Positions 17,861 to 24,942 of a stretch of 44,352 nt of DNA are shown here, in pieces. The position numbers and the translations under genes are program-made. The notes beneath the pieces are model-generated. The model was not told where the DNA came from, searched no databases, and saw only the letters and a program-made list of their open reading frames with translations. The stretch comes from Candidatus Ruminimicrobiellum bubulum (GTDB lineage: Bacteria > Elusimicrobiota > Endomicrobiia > Endomicrobiales > Endomicrobiaceae). The stretch is taken from the NCBI GenBank assembly GCA_017651625.1, contig JAGCCP010000019.1, positions 1-44,352 of the forward strand, given 5' to 3'. How positions within the stretch are numbered: the stretch's first letter is position 1; every line of letters starts with the position of its first letter.

Positions 17861-18322
17861 ATGGAAACTAAAGAAACTTCTGTCGGTGCATTTATATATA
17901 AAATAGAAAATGGGGAAATATTGTTCCTTTTAGTTTATTCCGAAAGAAATAAAGAATGGGGTTTTCCTAAAGGGCACGTTGAACCTAACGAAACGGAACT
18001 TGAAACAGCCAAAAGAGAAATCAAAGAAGAAACAGGTATAGAAAATATAGATTTTGTTAAAGATTTCAGGTGTGTTGATACTTACAAAATAAAAGGGACA
18101 TTAAGCACCACAAAAAATAGAATAATTGATAAAAATGTTATATACTATTTGGCAAGTACAAAAGAAGATTTTAAATGCTCGGTTGATAACGAGATCGGGC
18201 AAGGAAAATGGTTGAATTTTAGTTCGGCAACGGAATTTTTAAAACATGATAACCAAAAGAAATTATTAAAATCAGCATATATGTTTGTTAAGGAGGTAAA
18301 AAATGAATCCGGTATTAAATGA
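17861..18322 (+). CDS. Nudix hydrolase, Ap4A/MutT-like
   Basis: The 153-residue protein has a Nudix box GHVEPNETELETAKREIKEE followed by TGI, preceded by EWGFPKGH. That arrangement is typical of diadenosine tetraphosphate hydrolases and related MutT-like housekeeping enzymes. The first strand, SVGAFIYKIENGEILFLLVY, also fits. It starts one base after the other Nudix gene, and its last 20 bases overlap the start of the downstream membrane protein gene, whose AGGAGG ribosome site lies inside this coding region. Substrate is unproven. Confidence 0.85.
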   Translation: METKETSVGAFIYKIENGEILFLLVYSERNKEWGFPKGHVEPNETELETAKREIKEETGIENIDFVKDFRCVDTYKIKGTLSTTKNRIIDKNVIYYLASTKEDFKCSVDNEIGQGKWLNFSSATEFLKHDNQKKLLKSAYMFVKEVKNESGIK

Positions 18323-19010
18323 AAAATCTTTTATAAATGCGGGTTATAACGAAGATACAATGACTGTAAGTGGTGTTATTAATAAAAGTTTCCTGTTATG
18401 GCTAATATTGACAGTAGGTGCATATTTAGGGTGGACAAATCCTCAAATTACCTTAAAGTTATGGATACCTATGCTTATAGGTATAGTAGTTTTATGTTTT
18501 ATAATAGTGTCAAATCTAAAGACTACTCCTTGGATTTCTCCGATATATGCTTTTCTTGAAGGTTTGTTTTTGGGAACAGTAACATTACTATTTGAAAAGG
18601 ATTATCCCGGCATAGCCGTTAATGCTGTGTTTTTAACAATATGTGTTTTGTTTTGTATGTTGGCTGCATTCAAATCCGGAAAGATAAGAGCAACTAAAAA
18701 ATTTTATCGAGTTATAGGAATATCTACTCTCGCTATTTGTCTTTTTTATCTTGCAGATATTTTGTTATCGGCATTCGGAGGTGCCGGACTTTCTATTATA
18801 CATTCATCTTCTCCTTTGGGGATAGCAATTAATATTGTTATAGTGTTGGTTGCGGCTTTTAATTTAATAATAGATTTTGACATAATACAAAGAGGTGTAG
18901 CTATGAAAGCTCCGAAGTATATGGAATGGTACGGAGCATTTGCTTTAATGGTTACTATAGTATGGTTATATATGGAAATATTGAGATTGTTAAGTAAGAT
19001 AAGAAGATAA
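18303..19010 (+). CDS. YccA/Bax-inhibitor-1 family membrane protein
   Basis: The 235-residue polytopic protein starts with NPVLNEKSF and MTVSGVINKS, the conserved cytoplasmic opening of the bacterial YccA-like BI-1 family, and continues with about seven hydrophobic helices. The family includes FtsH-interacting YccA and pH-regulated calcium-leak proteins; which applies here is unknown. AAGGAGG (about 18290) lies inside the preceding Nudix gene and fixes ATG 18303, giving a 20-base overlap. It ends one base before engB. Confidence 0.88.
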   Translation: MNPVLNEKSFINAGYNEDTMTVSGVINKSFLLWLILTVGAYLGWTNPQITLKLWIPMLIGIVVLCFIIVSNLKTTPWISPIYAFLEGLFLGTVTLLFEKDYPGIAVNAVFLTICVLFCMLAAFKSGKIRATKKFYRVIGISTLAICLFYLADILLSAFGGAGLSIIHSSSPLGIAINIVIVLVAAFNLIIDFDIIQRGVAMKAPKYMEWYGAFALMVTIVWLYMEILRLLSKIRR

Positions 19011-19011
19011 T

Positions 19012-19599
19012 ATGGCATTAGATTTATCCAAATCAGTCTTTTTTATATCAGAAACGAAACCGGAACTGTTACCTCAAAGTATATCGGAAGTTGCTTTTGT
19101 CGGCAGATCAAATGTCGGTAAAAGTTCAGTAATTAATGCCGTATGTAAAACAAAGAATTTGGCAAGAACTTCAAAAACTCCCGGAAGAACAAGAGCAATA
19201 AACATTTTTACACCCGCTAAAGGCAGATGGATAGTAGATTTGCCCGGATACGGATTTGCGAGAGTTACCGAAGAAGAAAAAAAAGTTTGGCAAAAGATGA
19301 TTGAAACATATATCACTTCAAGAAAAACATTGAAGATGATATATGTTCTTATAGATTCTTTTGTCGGTCCGACAGAACTTGATTTTGTTATGATGGACTG
19401 GGTTAGAAAATTAAATATACCGTTCAAAATTGTTTCAAATAAAACCGATAAAGTTAGCAACTTGAATTTGGAAAAATTAAAAGATACAATTTGTGAGATG
19501 TGTGAAGTACAGAAAGATGACATATATTGTGTTAGTGCTAAAAAACAAACGGGTTTCGGAAAATTAATAAACGATATAGGAAATTTGTTGTTAAAATAA
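19012..19599 (+). CDS. engB: Ribosome-biogenesis GTPase EngB (YsxC/YihA)
   Basis: EngB is an essential GTPase for late large-subunit assembly. All G motifs are present in 195 residues: G1 GRSNVGKSS (31-39), G2 region TSKTPGRTRAIN, G3 DLPGYGFA, G4 NKTDK and the G5-like VSAKKQTG. The N-terminal SKSVFFISE and VAFVGRSN are typical for the family, and length is normal. It is the last clear housekeeping gene of the operon-like run starting at 12201. Confidence 0.96.
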   Translation: MALDLSKSVFFISETKPELLPQSISEVAFVGRSNVGKSSVINAVCKTKNLARTSKTPGRTRAINIFTPAKGRWIVDLPGYGFARVTEEEKKVWQKMIETYITSRKTLKMIYVLIDSFVGPTELDFVMMDWVRKLNIPFKIVSNKTDKVSNLNLEKLKDTICEMCEVQKDDIYCVSAKKQTGFGKLINDIGNLLLK

Positions 19600-19615
19600 A
19601 ACAGGAGGAAGTAAA

Positions 19616-20083
19616 ATGAAAAAAGTAGTATTAAGTTTGGTTGCAGTAGTTATGTTGTGTGCAGCAGCTCAAGCAGCACAACCTATCAAGTTATCCTTGT
19701 GGGGACCTATTTGTATTCCTAACGGAGATACAACAACAGGTTTGGAAATTGCTATCGGAACTCAAACACAAGAAGTTAAAGGTGTTCAATTAGCATTGAT
19801 CTATGCACAAGCAGACAAATTTACAGGTGTTCAGTATTCTTTGGTAACCAATACCAATGATGGTCTTGGTGCACAATTAGGTTTTGTAAATTTAGCACAA
19901 GAAATGAAAGGTGTTCAATGGGGTTGTGTTAACTGGACAAAAGGTAAAATGACAGGTGCACAATTAGGTTTAGTAAACTATACCGAATCAATGAAAGGTC
20001 TTCAATTAGGTTTGGTTAACATAATCAAGAACAATACACAGTTCTTGCCTGTATTTGTATTCTTCAACTTCTGCTTTGCTTAA
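19616..20083 (+). CDS. Secreted protein with LA_2272-type GxQ(L/W)Gx(V)N repeats
   Basis: An AGGAGG site precedes ATG 19616. The product has a signal peptide ending after AAAQAA and then an array of units of about 20 residues, each built on a GVQLALIY / GAQLGFVN / GVQWGCVN / GAQLGLVN / GLQLGLVN core alternating with short helix-breaking segments such as QEMK and ESMK. This matches surface repeats annotated LA_2272 in Leptospira and other diderms, likely folding as a beta-solenoid or barrel. The C-terminus is short and ends in Phe-rich FVFFNFCFA, typical of an outer-membrane strand. Function is unknown. Confidence 0.75.
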   Translation: MKKVVLSLVAVVMLCAAAQAAQPIKLSLWGPICIPNGDTTTGLEIAIGTQTQEVKGVQLALIYAQADKFTGVQYSLVTNTNDGLGAQLGFVNLAQEMKGVQWGCVNWTKGKMTGAQLGLVNYTESMKGLQLGLVNIIKNNTQFLPVFVFFNFCFA

Positions 20084-20089
20084 TAATAA

Positions 20090-20509
20090 GTGAAGAATAT
20101 TGCAGTAACCGTAGTAGTAGGTTTTATTACGGGGTTAGTTATATCAGGAATTTTATTTGATGTAATTAAATATGTCGGAAAATCTTTCAACAGAGCGTCC
20201 GTTTCTTGGAATATTTCAAAGGCGGAAAAAGCTTACTCTAACGGAAGATTTTCCGACTCTGTTTTAATATACAAAAAAACTCTTCCGAAAATCGATTCGG
20301 ATAACAAAACTTTAATTGCCAAAACCAAAAACAATTTGGCTTTAAGTTTGTACAAAAATTATCTTACCACAAATAACAACGAAGAATTAAACGAAGCCTT
20401 AACTTTATTTAAAGAAGCCGAAACTATTTATTTGGAAATCGGTAACAACGAACTGGCTGATCAAACCGCAAAAAATATCCTTGCCGCCACACCGATAGCC
20501 AATCAGTAA
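20090..20509 (+). CDS. Membrane-anchored TPR-like small protein
   Basis: The frame encodes up to 139 residues: an N-terminal transmembrane helix (VTVVVGFITGLVISGILF), then TPR-like pairs of helices with KAEKAYSNGRFSDSVLIYKKTL and NNLALSLYKNYL. The apparent start is GTG 20090, six bases after the previous stop, with no clear Shine-Dalgarno; no in-frame ATG exists, so reinitiation after the preceding gene is likely. The TPR region suggests protein-protein interaction at the inner-membrane surface. Confidence 0.6.
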   Translation: MKNIAVTVVVGFITGLVISGILFDVIKYVGKSFNRASVSWNISKAEKAYSNGRFSDSVLIYKKTLPKIDSDNKTLIAKTKNNLALSLYKNYLTTNNNEELNEALTLFKEAETIYLEIGNNELADQTAKNILAATPIANQ

Positions 20510-20590
20510 AATATGTTGTTTTTTGTTTTCTTTATTTCCGGTTGACTACGAGCTTTAGAGGCAACCTTCAATAAAAAACTAAAAACTGTC

Positions 20591-20612
20591 ATTGCGAACG
20601 AAGTGAAGCAAT
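20591..20612. repeat. Short dispersed palindrome ATTGC...GCAAT
   Basis: ATTGC (20591-20595) and GCAAT (20608-20612) enclose GAACGAAGTGAA. Closely similar TCATTGCGA...GAAGCAATC sequences are widespread intergenic repeats in diverse bacteria. The interior GAACGAAGTG also resembles the GAATGAAGTG core of the larger palindrome family in this window. Confidence 0.65.
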
Positions 20613-20631
20613 CAAATTTTCTTCTATTTTT

Positions 20632-20676
20632 CCAATCCTCCAATCTTCTAATCTTCCAAAATCGCTTCGCGATTTT
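20632..20676. repeat. Octamer repeat plus TTC-centred palindrome
   Basis: 20632-20657 reads as 8-base units CCAATCCT, CCAATCTT, CTAATCTT. It is followed directly by AAAATCGC (20658-20665), TTC, GCGATTTT (20669-20676), a perfect 8-base inverted repeat. The complement matches the GAAGATTA octamers at 43367-43394. Confidence 0.7.
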
Positions 20677-20677
20677 C

Positions 20678-20706
20678 TTGACATCCTAAAAAAAATTTGG
20701 TAAATT
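20678..20706 (+). promoter_or_regulatory. Promoter of tRNA-Val
   Basis: A perfect TTGACA (20678-20683) is followed after 17 bases by TAAATT (20701-20706), a plausible -10. The predicted start is about 15-18 bases before the tRNA. Confidence 0.65.
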
Positions 20707-20729
20707 ATACTCCGTCAGTTAGAGAATGT

Positions 20730-20803
20730 GGGCAGTTAGCTCAGCTAGGGAGAGCATCTCCCTTACAAGGAGGAGGTCGCAGGTTCAATCCCTGCACTGC
20801 CCA
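20730..20803 (+). tRNA. tRNA-Val (anticodon TAC)
   Basis: A complete cloverleaf is readable: acceptor GGGCAGT (20730-20736) pairs with ACTGCCC (20796-20802), discriminator A20803; the D arm begins GCTCAGC; the anticodon loop is CTTACAA with TAC; the T loop is GGTTCAATCC. The CCA end is not encoded, so it must be added enzymatically. No clear terminator separates it from the glycosidase gene 58 bases downstream. Confidence 0.96.
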
Positions 20804-20861
20804 TTTTCTCAATTCCTTCCGAAGTATTAAAAAATCAAAAAAAACAGAGAGGTTTATATTT

Positions 20862-22829
20862 ATGAAACATAAGCTATATTTATCAATTTTAACGATGTCC
20901 TTGATAGTTTTTTTCGGTTCCTTTGTTGTTGCTTCGGGCAAAAAAGTAGAAAAACTTCCTGAAAAAAAAGCACCTGACTATTTTGAAATACATACTCCCG
21001 GAACAGAAGATGTTGTCGATTATGAAAAGTACGGCGAATTCCAAAATGTAGGTACAAACAAATACAAATATGTCCCGTCCGATTTCAAAGCTTTAAAAGA
21101 AGCTTCCGGTGAAGGAATCTATCCTAATGTTGCAGATGTTTACAAAAGTCCGAGATATAAAGAATTAATGAGAGAAAAGAAACTCGAAGGTGATAAATGG
21201 ACTTATGTTAATACAAGAAATACGGAATTAAATTATTATAAATGGGCAACGGCTCAAGAAGATCCGGGTGTAAGACAATATTATGTTGCACTTGCACTTG
21301 AAAATGCGGGAAATTATGAAAGAGCAATAAAGGCTTATTATTCTATCGTAGTATTTTTCCCTAAAGCAATCGGTTACACATTTTGGAAAACACCTTGGTA
21401 TGTTGCACCTGTAGCAATAGAAAAAATAAAGTATCTTACAAGAGAACATCCTGAAATCGGATTAAAGTTGGTAGATGCATATGTTGATGTTATAAACAGA
21501 TTCGATGATGAAAAATCAAATGATGATTTTGTGTCAAATCCCGGAAAACTTGTCAGAGCTACAAGTAAAGATTGGATAGTAAAACCTGTAGATTTGAAGA
21601 AAGTTGGTATCAAAAAGACCGTAGGTAAAGGTAAAGTTAAGCTTGTAGAATATAACAACAAACACTATCAATTGTTTGTTGATAATAAACCTTTCATAGT
21701 AAGGGGAATATGTTATTCTCCTAACCCGGTAGGAACATCCCCGGATAACGGAACATTGAATGCTTCAAGAGATTGGATGTTTGCCGATTACAACGATAAT
21801 GCAATTATAGACGGTCCTTATGAATCTTGGGTGGATGAAAACAGAAACGAAAGAAAAGATGCTAACGAACAAGTTGTAGGTGACTTCAAATTAATGAAAG
21901 ATATGGGTATAAATACTTTGAGATTGTATCATTATCCCGACTTCAATAAAGAGTTGCTTATGGACGGATACAAAAATTACGGATTTATGTACATGATAGG
22001 TAATTTTTTAGGTATGTATTGTACGGATTCCGGTGCGGAATGGTTCGAAGGTACGGATTATACTAATGAAGAACAATGCCAAAGAATGTTGGCAAGTGTA
22101 GAAAAAATGGTCAACGAATATAAAGATGAACCTTACGTTTTAATGTGGGTTTTAGGAAACGAAAATAATTACGGAACGGTAGGTGTTGTAGGTGTTGCAG
22201 CCGGTACCGGTTGTAATGTGAGAAAAGATGTTCCGGCATATTATAAGTTTATAAACAGATGTGCAAAAAGAATAAAAGAGTTGGATCCGCAACAAAGACC
22301 TGTAGCAATATGTAACGGTGATACTTTGTTTATGGATCAATGTGCAAAATATGCACCCGAACTTGATATTTACGGTGCAAATGCTTACAGAGGTAAAGAA
22401 GGTTTTGCTACATTGTGGAAAGATGTAATGAAACTTTATGAAAGACCGGTAGTAGTTACGGAATACGGTTGTCCTGCTTTCAGTAAAATACATAATCAAA
22501 CGGAAGCGGAAGAACAACAGGCAATTTATCATGAGGGAAGTATAAAAAATATTCAAGAAAACGTTGCAGGTTATGGTGTAGGTAATGCTTTAGGCGGAAT
22601 AATATTTGAATGGACAGATGAATGGTGGAAGGCAGGTCCACCGCCTGAATACGATTTTAATGCTCATGATGAAACAGCACAATGGGAAGGACCTTTTATT
22701 GATGGCGGCGGATACGAAGAGTGGTTCGGCCTTGTATCCATAGGTGACGGTAAAGATTGTCCTTTCAAAAGACAGTTAAGAAAATCATATTATGCTATAC
22801 AGAATTTGTGGAAAAAATATAAGATGTAG
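20862..22829 (+). CDS. Secreted clan GH-A (GH2/GH5-like) glycoside hydrolase with N-terminal extension
   Basis: The 655-residue product starts with a signal peptide at ATG 20862; the frame is open further upstream but runs through the tRNA-Val. Residues of about 30-260 form a helical extension with a TPR-like segment (ALALENAGNYERAIKAYY). The TIM-barrel part begins YQLFVDNKPFIVRGICY. Likely acid/base is Glu434 in VLGNENN and likely nucleophile Glu534 in VVVTEYGCP. An acidic insertion DYNDNAIIDGPYESW resembles an EF-hand or dockerin calcium loop. Family-level substrate cannot be assigned; beta-glycan cleavage outside the cytoplasm is inferred. The next gene is a paralog 5 bases downstream. Confidence 0.85.
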   Translation: MKHKLYLSILTMSLIVFFGSFVVASGKKVEKLPEKKAPDYFEIHTPGTEDVVDYEKYGEFQNVGTNKYKYVPSDFKALKEASGEGIYPNVADVYKSPRYKELMREKKLEGDKWTYVNTRNTELNYYKWATAQEDPGVRQYYVALALENAGNYERAIKAYYSIVVFFPKAIGYTFWKTPWYVAPVAIEKIKYLTREHPEIGLKLVDAYVDVINRFDDEKSNDDFVSNPGKLVRATSKDWIVKPVDLKKVGIKKTVGKGKVKLVEYNNKHYQLFVDNKPFIVRGICYSPNPVGTSPDNGTLNASRDWMFADYNDNAIIDGPYESWVDENRNERKDANEQVVGDFKLMKDMGINTLRLYHYPDFNKELLMDGYKNYGFMYMIGNFLGMYCTDSGAEWFEGTDYTNEEQCQRMLASVEKMVNEYKDEPYVLMWVLGNENNYGTVGVVGVAAGTGCNVRKDVPAYYKFINRCAKRIKELDPQQRPVAICNGDTLFMDQCAKYAPELDIYGANAYRGKEGFATLWKDVMKLYERPVVVTEYGCPAFSKIHNQTEAEEQQAIYHEGSIKNIQENVAGYGVGNALGGIIFEWTDEWWKAGPPPEYDFNAHDETAQWEGPFIDGGGYEEWFGLVSIGDGKDCPFKRQLRKSYYAIQNLWKKYKM

Positions 22830-22834
22830 GTTAC

Positions 22835-24085
22835 ATGATATTCAGTAAAAAAATATTTATCACTTTAATAGCTATTGTTACATGCTTATCTTTTACGGTT
22901 AATGCTTTTGCAAATGTTAAACTTGTTAAAAATAAAGATGGAGTGTGGAAACTTTTAGTTAATCACAAACCATATTTTGTAAAAGGTATTGCATATTCTT
23001 GTGATAGAGTAGGTTCCAGTACCACAAATACAAACGAATGGATGTGGGCAGATGTTAATAATAACGGAATAATAGACGGACCTTACGAATCCTGGTTGGA
23101 TTTAAACAGAGATAATTACAGAGATAATTACGAAGATAATATCGGAGATTTTGCGTTACTTAAAGCGATGGGTTGTAACACTATAAGAGTTTATCATAGC
23201 GAAAATATAAACAAAGAGTTATTGAGAGACTTATATTATAATTATGGCATAATGGTTATAATGGGGAACTTTTTCGGTGCATACACTAAAGGTAGCAGTG
23301 CCGCTTGGTCTTCCGGAACAAACTATTTGAACGAAAAGCAAAGACAGTCAATGCTTGAAAGTGTTAAAAGAATGGTTGAAGAACATAAAGATGAGCCGTA
23401 TGTGTTAATGTGGATGTTGGGAAACGAAAATGATGTTTCCGGTAATTCTTCAAATTCTACGGCAACAAATACTAATGCTTGGAAATATCCCGAAGTTTAT
23501 GCAAAGTTTGTGGAAGAAGCCTGCAAAATAATAAAAAAACTTGATGACAATAAGCATCCTGTAGGTGTATGTAATGCAACAACCAGATTTGTTAAATATT
23601 ATGCAAAGCATACTCCGAGCATAGATGTGTTGGGCTTTAACCAATATTCCGGTCCGTACGGTTTCGGAACATTGTGGAATAGAATAAAAAAAGAGTTTGA
23701 CAGGCCTGTTCTTATTACTGAGTACGGTTGCGATTCTTGGAACGAAAAAAAGAAGGGAACTTGCGAACTTTACCAGGCAAACTATCATAGAGGCGCATGG
23801 AAAAATATAGAAAATAACAGTTATTGGGGTGACGGTGTAGGAAACTCTATCGGCGGTGTAGTTTATTCTTGGGTAGACAGATGGTGGCTTGTAGGTTCTC
23901 CTAAAGTACATGATACACATTTGGGTGCTTGGCCCGGTTCAACTATAGATGGTGAGTTCAACGATGAGTGGCTCGGAATTTGTTCTCAGGGTAAGGGAAA
24001 ACACAGTCCTTTTCAACGAGTTTTGAAAAGAGTTTATTATACTTATCAGGAAGAACTTTGGGACTGGGATCCTGCCACATATTAA
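22835..24085 (+). CDS. Secreted clan GH-A glycoside hydrolase (compact paralog)
   Basis: The 416-residue protein has a signal peptide (about residues 1-27) followed directly by the TIM-barrel unit, without the helical extension of its upstream paralog. Shared landmarks include KPYFVKGIAYSCD, ADVNNNGIIDGPYESWLDLN, LLKAMGCNTIRVYH, MWMLGNEND (probable acid/base Glu198) and VLITEYGCDSW (probable nucleophile Glu296). The double acidic loop DVNNNGIID and DLNRDNYRDNYE again looks calcium-binding. The five-base gap suggests co-expression with the upstream enzyme, perhaps on related substrates. It ends in an AT-rich 382-base gap containing repeats. Confidence 0.87.
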   Translation: MIFSKKIFITLIAIVTCLSFTVNAFANVKLVKNKDGVWKLLVNHKPYFVKGIAYSCDRVGSSTTNTNEWMWADVNNNGIIDGPYESWLDLNRDNYRDNYEDNIGDFALLKAMGCNTIRVYHSENINKELLRDLYYNYGIMVIMGNFFGAYTKGSSAAWSSGTNYLNEKQRQSMLESVKRMVEEHKDEPYVLMWMLGNENDVSGNSSNSTATNTNAWKYPEVYAKFVEEACKIIKKLDDNKHPVGVCNATTRFVKYYAKHTPSIDVLGFNQYSGPYGFGTLWNRIKKEFDRPVLITEYGCDSWNEKKKGTCELYQANYHRGAWKNIENNSYWGDGVGNSIGGVVYSWVDRWWLVGSPKVHDTHLGAWPGSTIDGEFNDEWLGICSQGKGKHSPFQRVLKRVYYTYQEELWDWDPATY

Positions 24086-24099
24086 CCAATATTAAATCT

Positions 24100-24290
24100 T
24101 CTCACGATAAAAATTTAAAATTCTAGTTACAACTTCGTATTTTTTAAGCTCATGTACCGCTTTGCTTATGTACACTTCACTTAAAAAATACTTCGTTTCA
24201 CCTAAACATTATGAATTTTTCTTTTGATTGCTACATTCATAGGTAAACTTAAAATAGAAATGGTTATAATTTAAAATCTTAGAAGTCTTA
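24100..24290 (-). repeat. Dispersed structured palindrome, copy D (C/D subtype, interrupted)
   Basis: Read on the minus strand, this copy contains TAAGATTTTAAATTATAAC, then, after a 68-base interruption, GAAGTATTTTTTAAG, the core GTGAAGTGTACATAAGC, and AAAATACGAAG. The middle stem GTATTTTTTAAG (24137-24148) pairs perfectly with CTTAAAAAATAC (24180-24191). The core and the GAAG flanks match copy C, while the stem sequence differs. Outer borders are approximate. Confidence 0.7.
24195..24262. repeat. Nested palindromic insertion inside repeat copy D
   Basis: Compared with copy C, in which ATTATAAC is directly joined to GAAGTATTT, copy D has 68 extra bases here. The extra segment is itself an imperfect inverted repeat: GTTT, ACC and TATGAAT (24195-24216) pair with ATTCATA, GGT and AAAC (24235-24248). 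TATGAATTTTTCTTTTG within it recurs at 24313-24329. Confidence 0.55.
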
Positions 24291-24390
24291 GAGAGTAACC
24301 AACGGCAATAGGTATGAATTTTTCTTTTGTCCATTACGTTCCATGATAAAACTATATTAAAAAAATATTTCGTTTTACCACTTAAAACTT

Positions 24391-24419
24391 ATAACCCTAT
24401 CAACCTATAACTCCATAAC
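24391..24419. repeat. Heptamer-type repeat (ATAACCCTATCAACCTATAA)
   Basis: Degenerate 7- to 8-base units of the (C)CTATAAC type occur here. The complement is similar to the GGTTATAG units at 39519-39538. The rest of the 24291-24420 stretch is AT-rich and shows no gene. Confidence 0.5.
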
Positions 24420-24420
24420 A

Positions 24421-24446
24421 AAAAAACTATTTTTGTATAGTTTTTT
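24421..24446 (+). terminator. AT-only hairpin terminator
   Basis: AAAAAACTAT (24421-24430) pairs with ATAGTTTTTT (24437-24446), loop TTTTGT, and runs into further T. It lies just upstream of the next promoter and separates the glycosidase region from the deaminase. Confidence 0.7.
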
Positions 24447-24452
24447 TTATGA

Positions 24453-24458
24453 TATAAT
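24453..24458 (+). promoter_or_regulatory. -10 box of a probably leaderless deaminase mRNA
   Basis: A perfect TATAAT ends 9 bases before ATG 24468. Initiation at the normal distance would fall at or within a few bases of the start codon. No usable Shine-Dalgarno is present at the correct spacing. Confidence 0.65.
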
Positions 24459-24467
24459 AACTGGGTA

Positions 24468-24935
24468 ATGAATAATAAAGAAAAGTTTATCAACAAAGTT
24501 GTTGATTTGGCGCAAAAAAATGTTTTGGCAGGTAAAGGCGGACCGTTTGCCGCAATAGTTGTAAAAGATAATAAAGTTATAAGTTGCGGATATAATCAGG
24601 TAACGTCAAAAAAAGACCCTACTTTACATGCGGAAATCGATGCTATAAGAAAAGCAGCAAAGAAATTAAAAACATTTGATTTGTCGGGATGCGAAATTTT
24701 TTCGTCATGTTATCCGTGTCCCATGTGCTTTTCGGCAATATATTGGGCAAACATAAAGAAAGTATATTATTCGGCTACAAAACAAACCGCAACAAAGTAC
24801 GGATTTAAAGACGGCAAAATTTACAATGAACTTAAAAATAAAATAAAGTCGGTAAAATTTATAGAAGTAAATATAAAAGATTCCGTTTTGCCTTTTACGG
24901 AATGGAAAAATAAAAAAGATAAAATAAAATATTAG
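24468..24935 (+). CDS. guaD: Guanine deaminase-like nucleoside/nucleobase deaminase
   Basis: The 155-residue protein belongs to the cytidine/deoxycytidylate deaminase superfamily. The zinc site is HAE (His54, Glu56) and PCPMC (Cys84, Cys87). The flanking GGPFAAIVVKD, DPTLHAEIDAIRKA, CYPCPMCFSAIYWANIKKVYY and C-terminal FTEW strongly recall Bacillus GuaD, which converts guanine to xanthine. A tRNA adenosine deaminase is less likely given the GPF and C-terminal motifs. It is preceded by a -10 box with almost no leader and followed after 7 bases by mprF. Confidence 0.8.
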   Translation: MNNKEKFINKVVDLAQKNVLAGKGGPFAAIVVKDNKVISCGYNQVTSKKDPTLHAEIDAIRKAAKKLKTFDLSGCEIFSSCYPCPMCFSAIYWANIKKVYYSATKQTATKYGFKDGKIYNELKNKIKSVKFIEVNIKDSVLPFTEWKNKKDKIKY

Positions 24936-24942
24936 TGCGAAA

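Noticed and set aside
20697-20861. N-terminal extension of the glycosidase through the tRNA-Val region
   Set aside because: It translates a complete tRNA gene; a proper signal peptide begins at ATG 20862.
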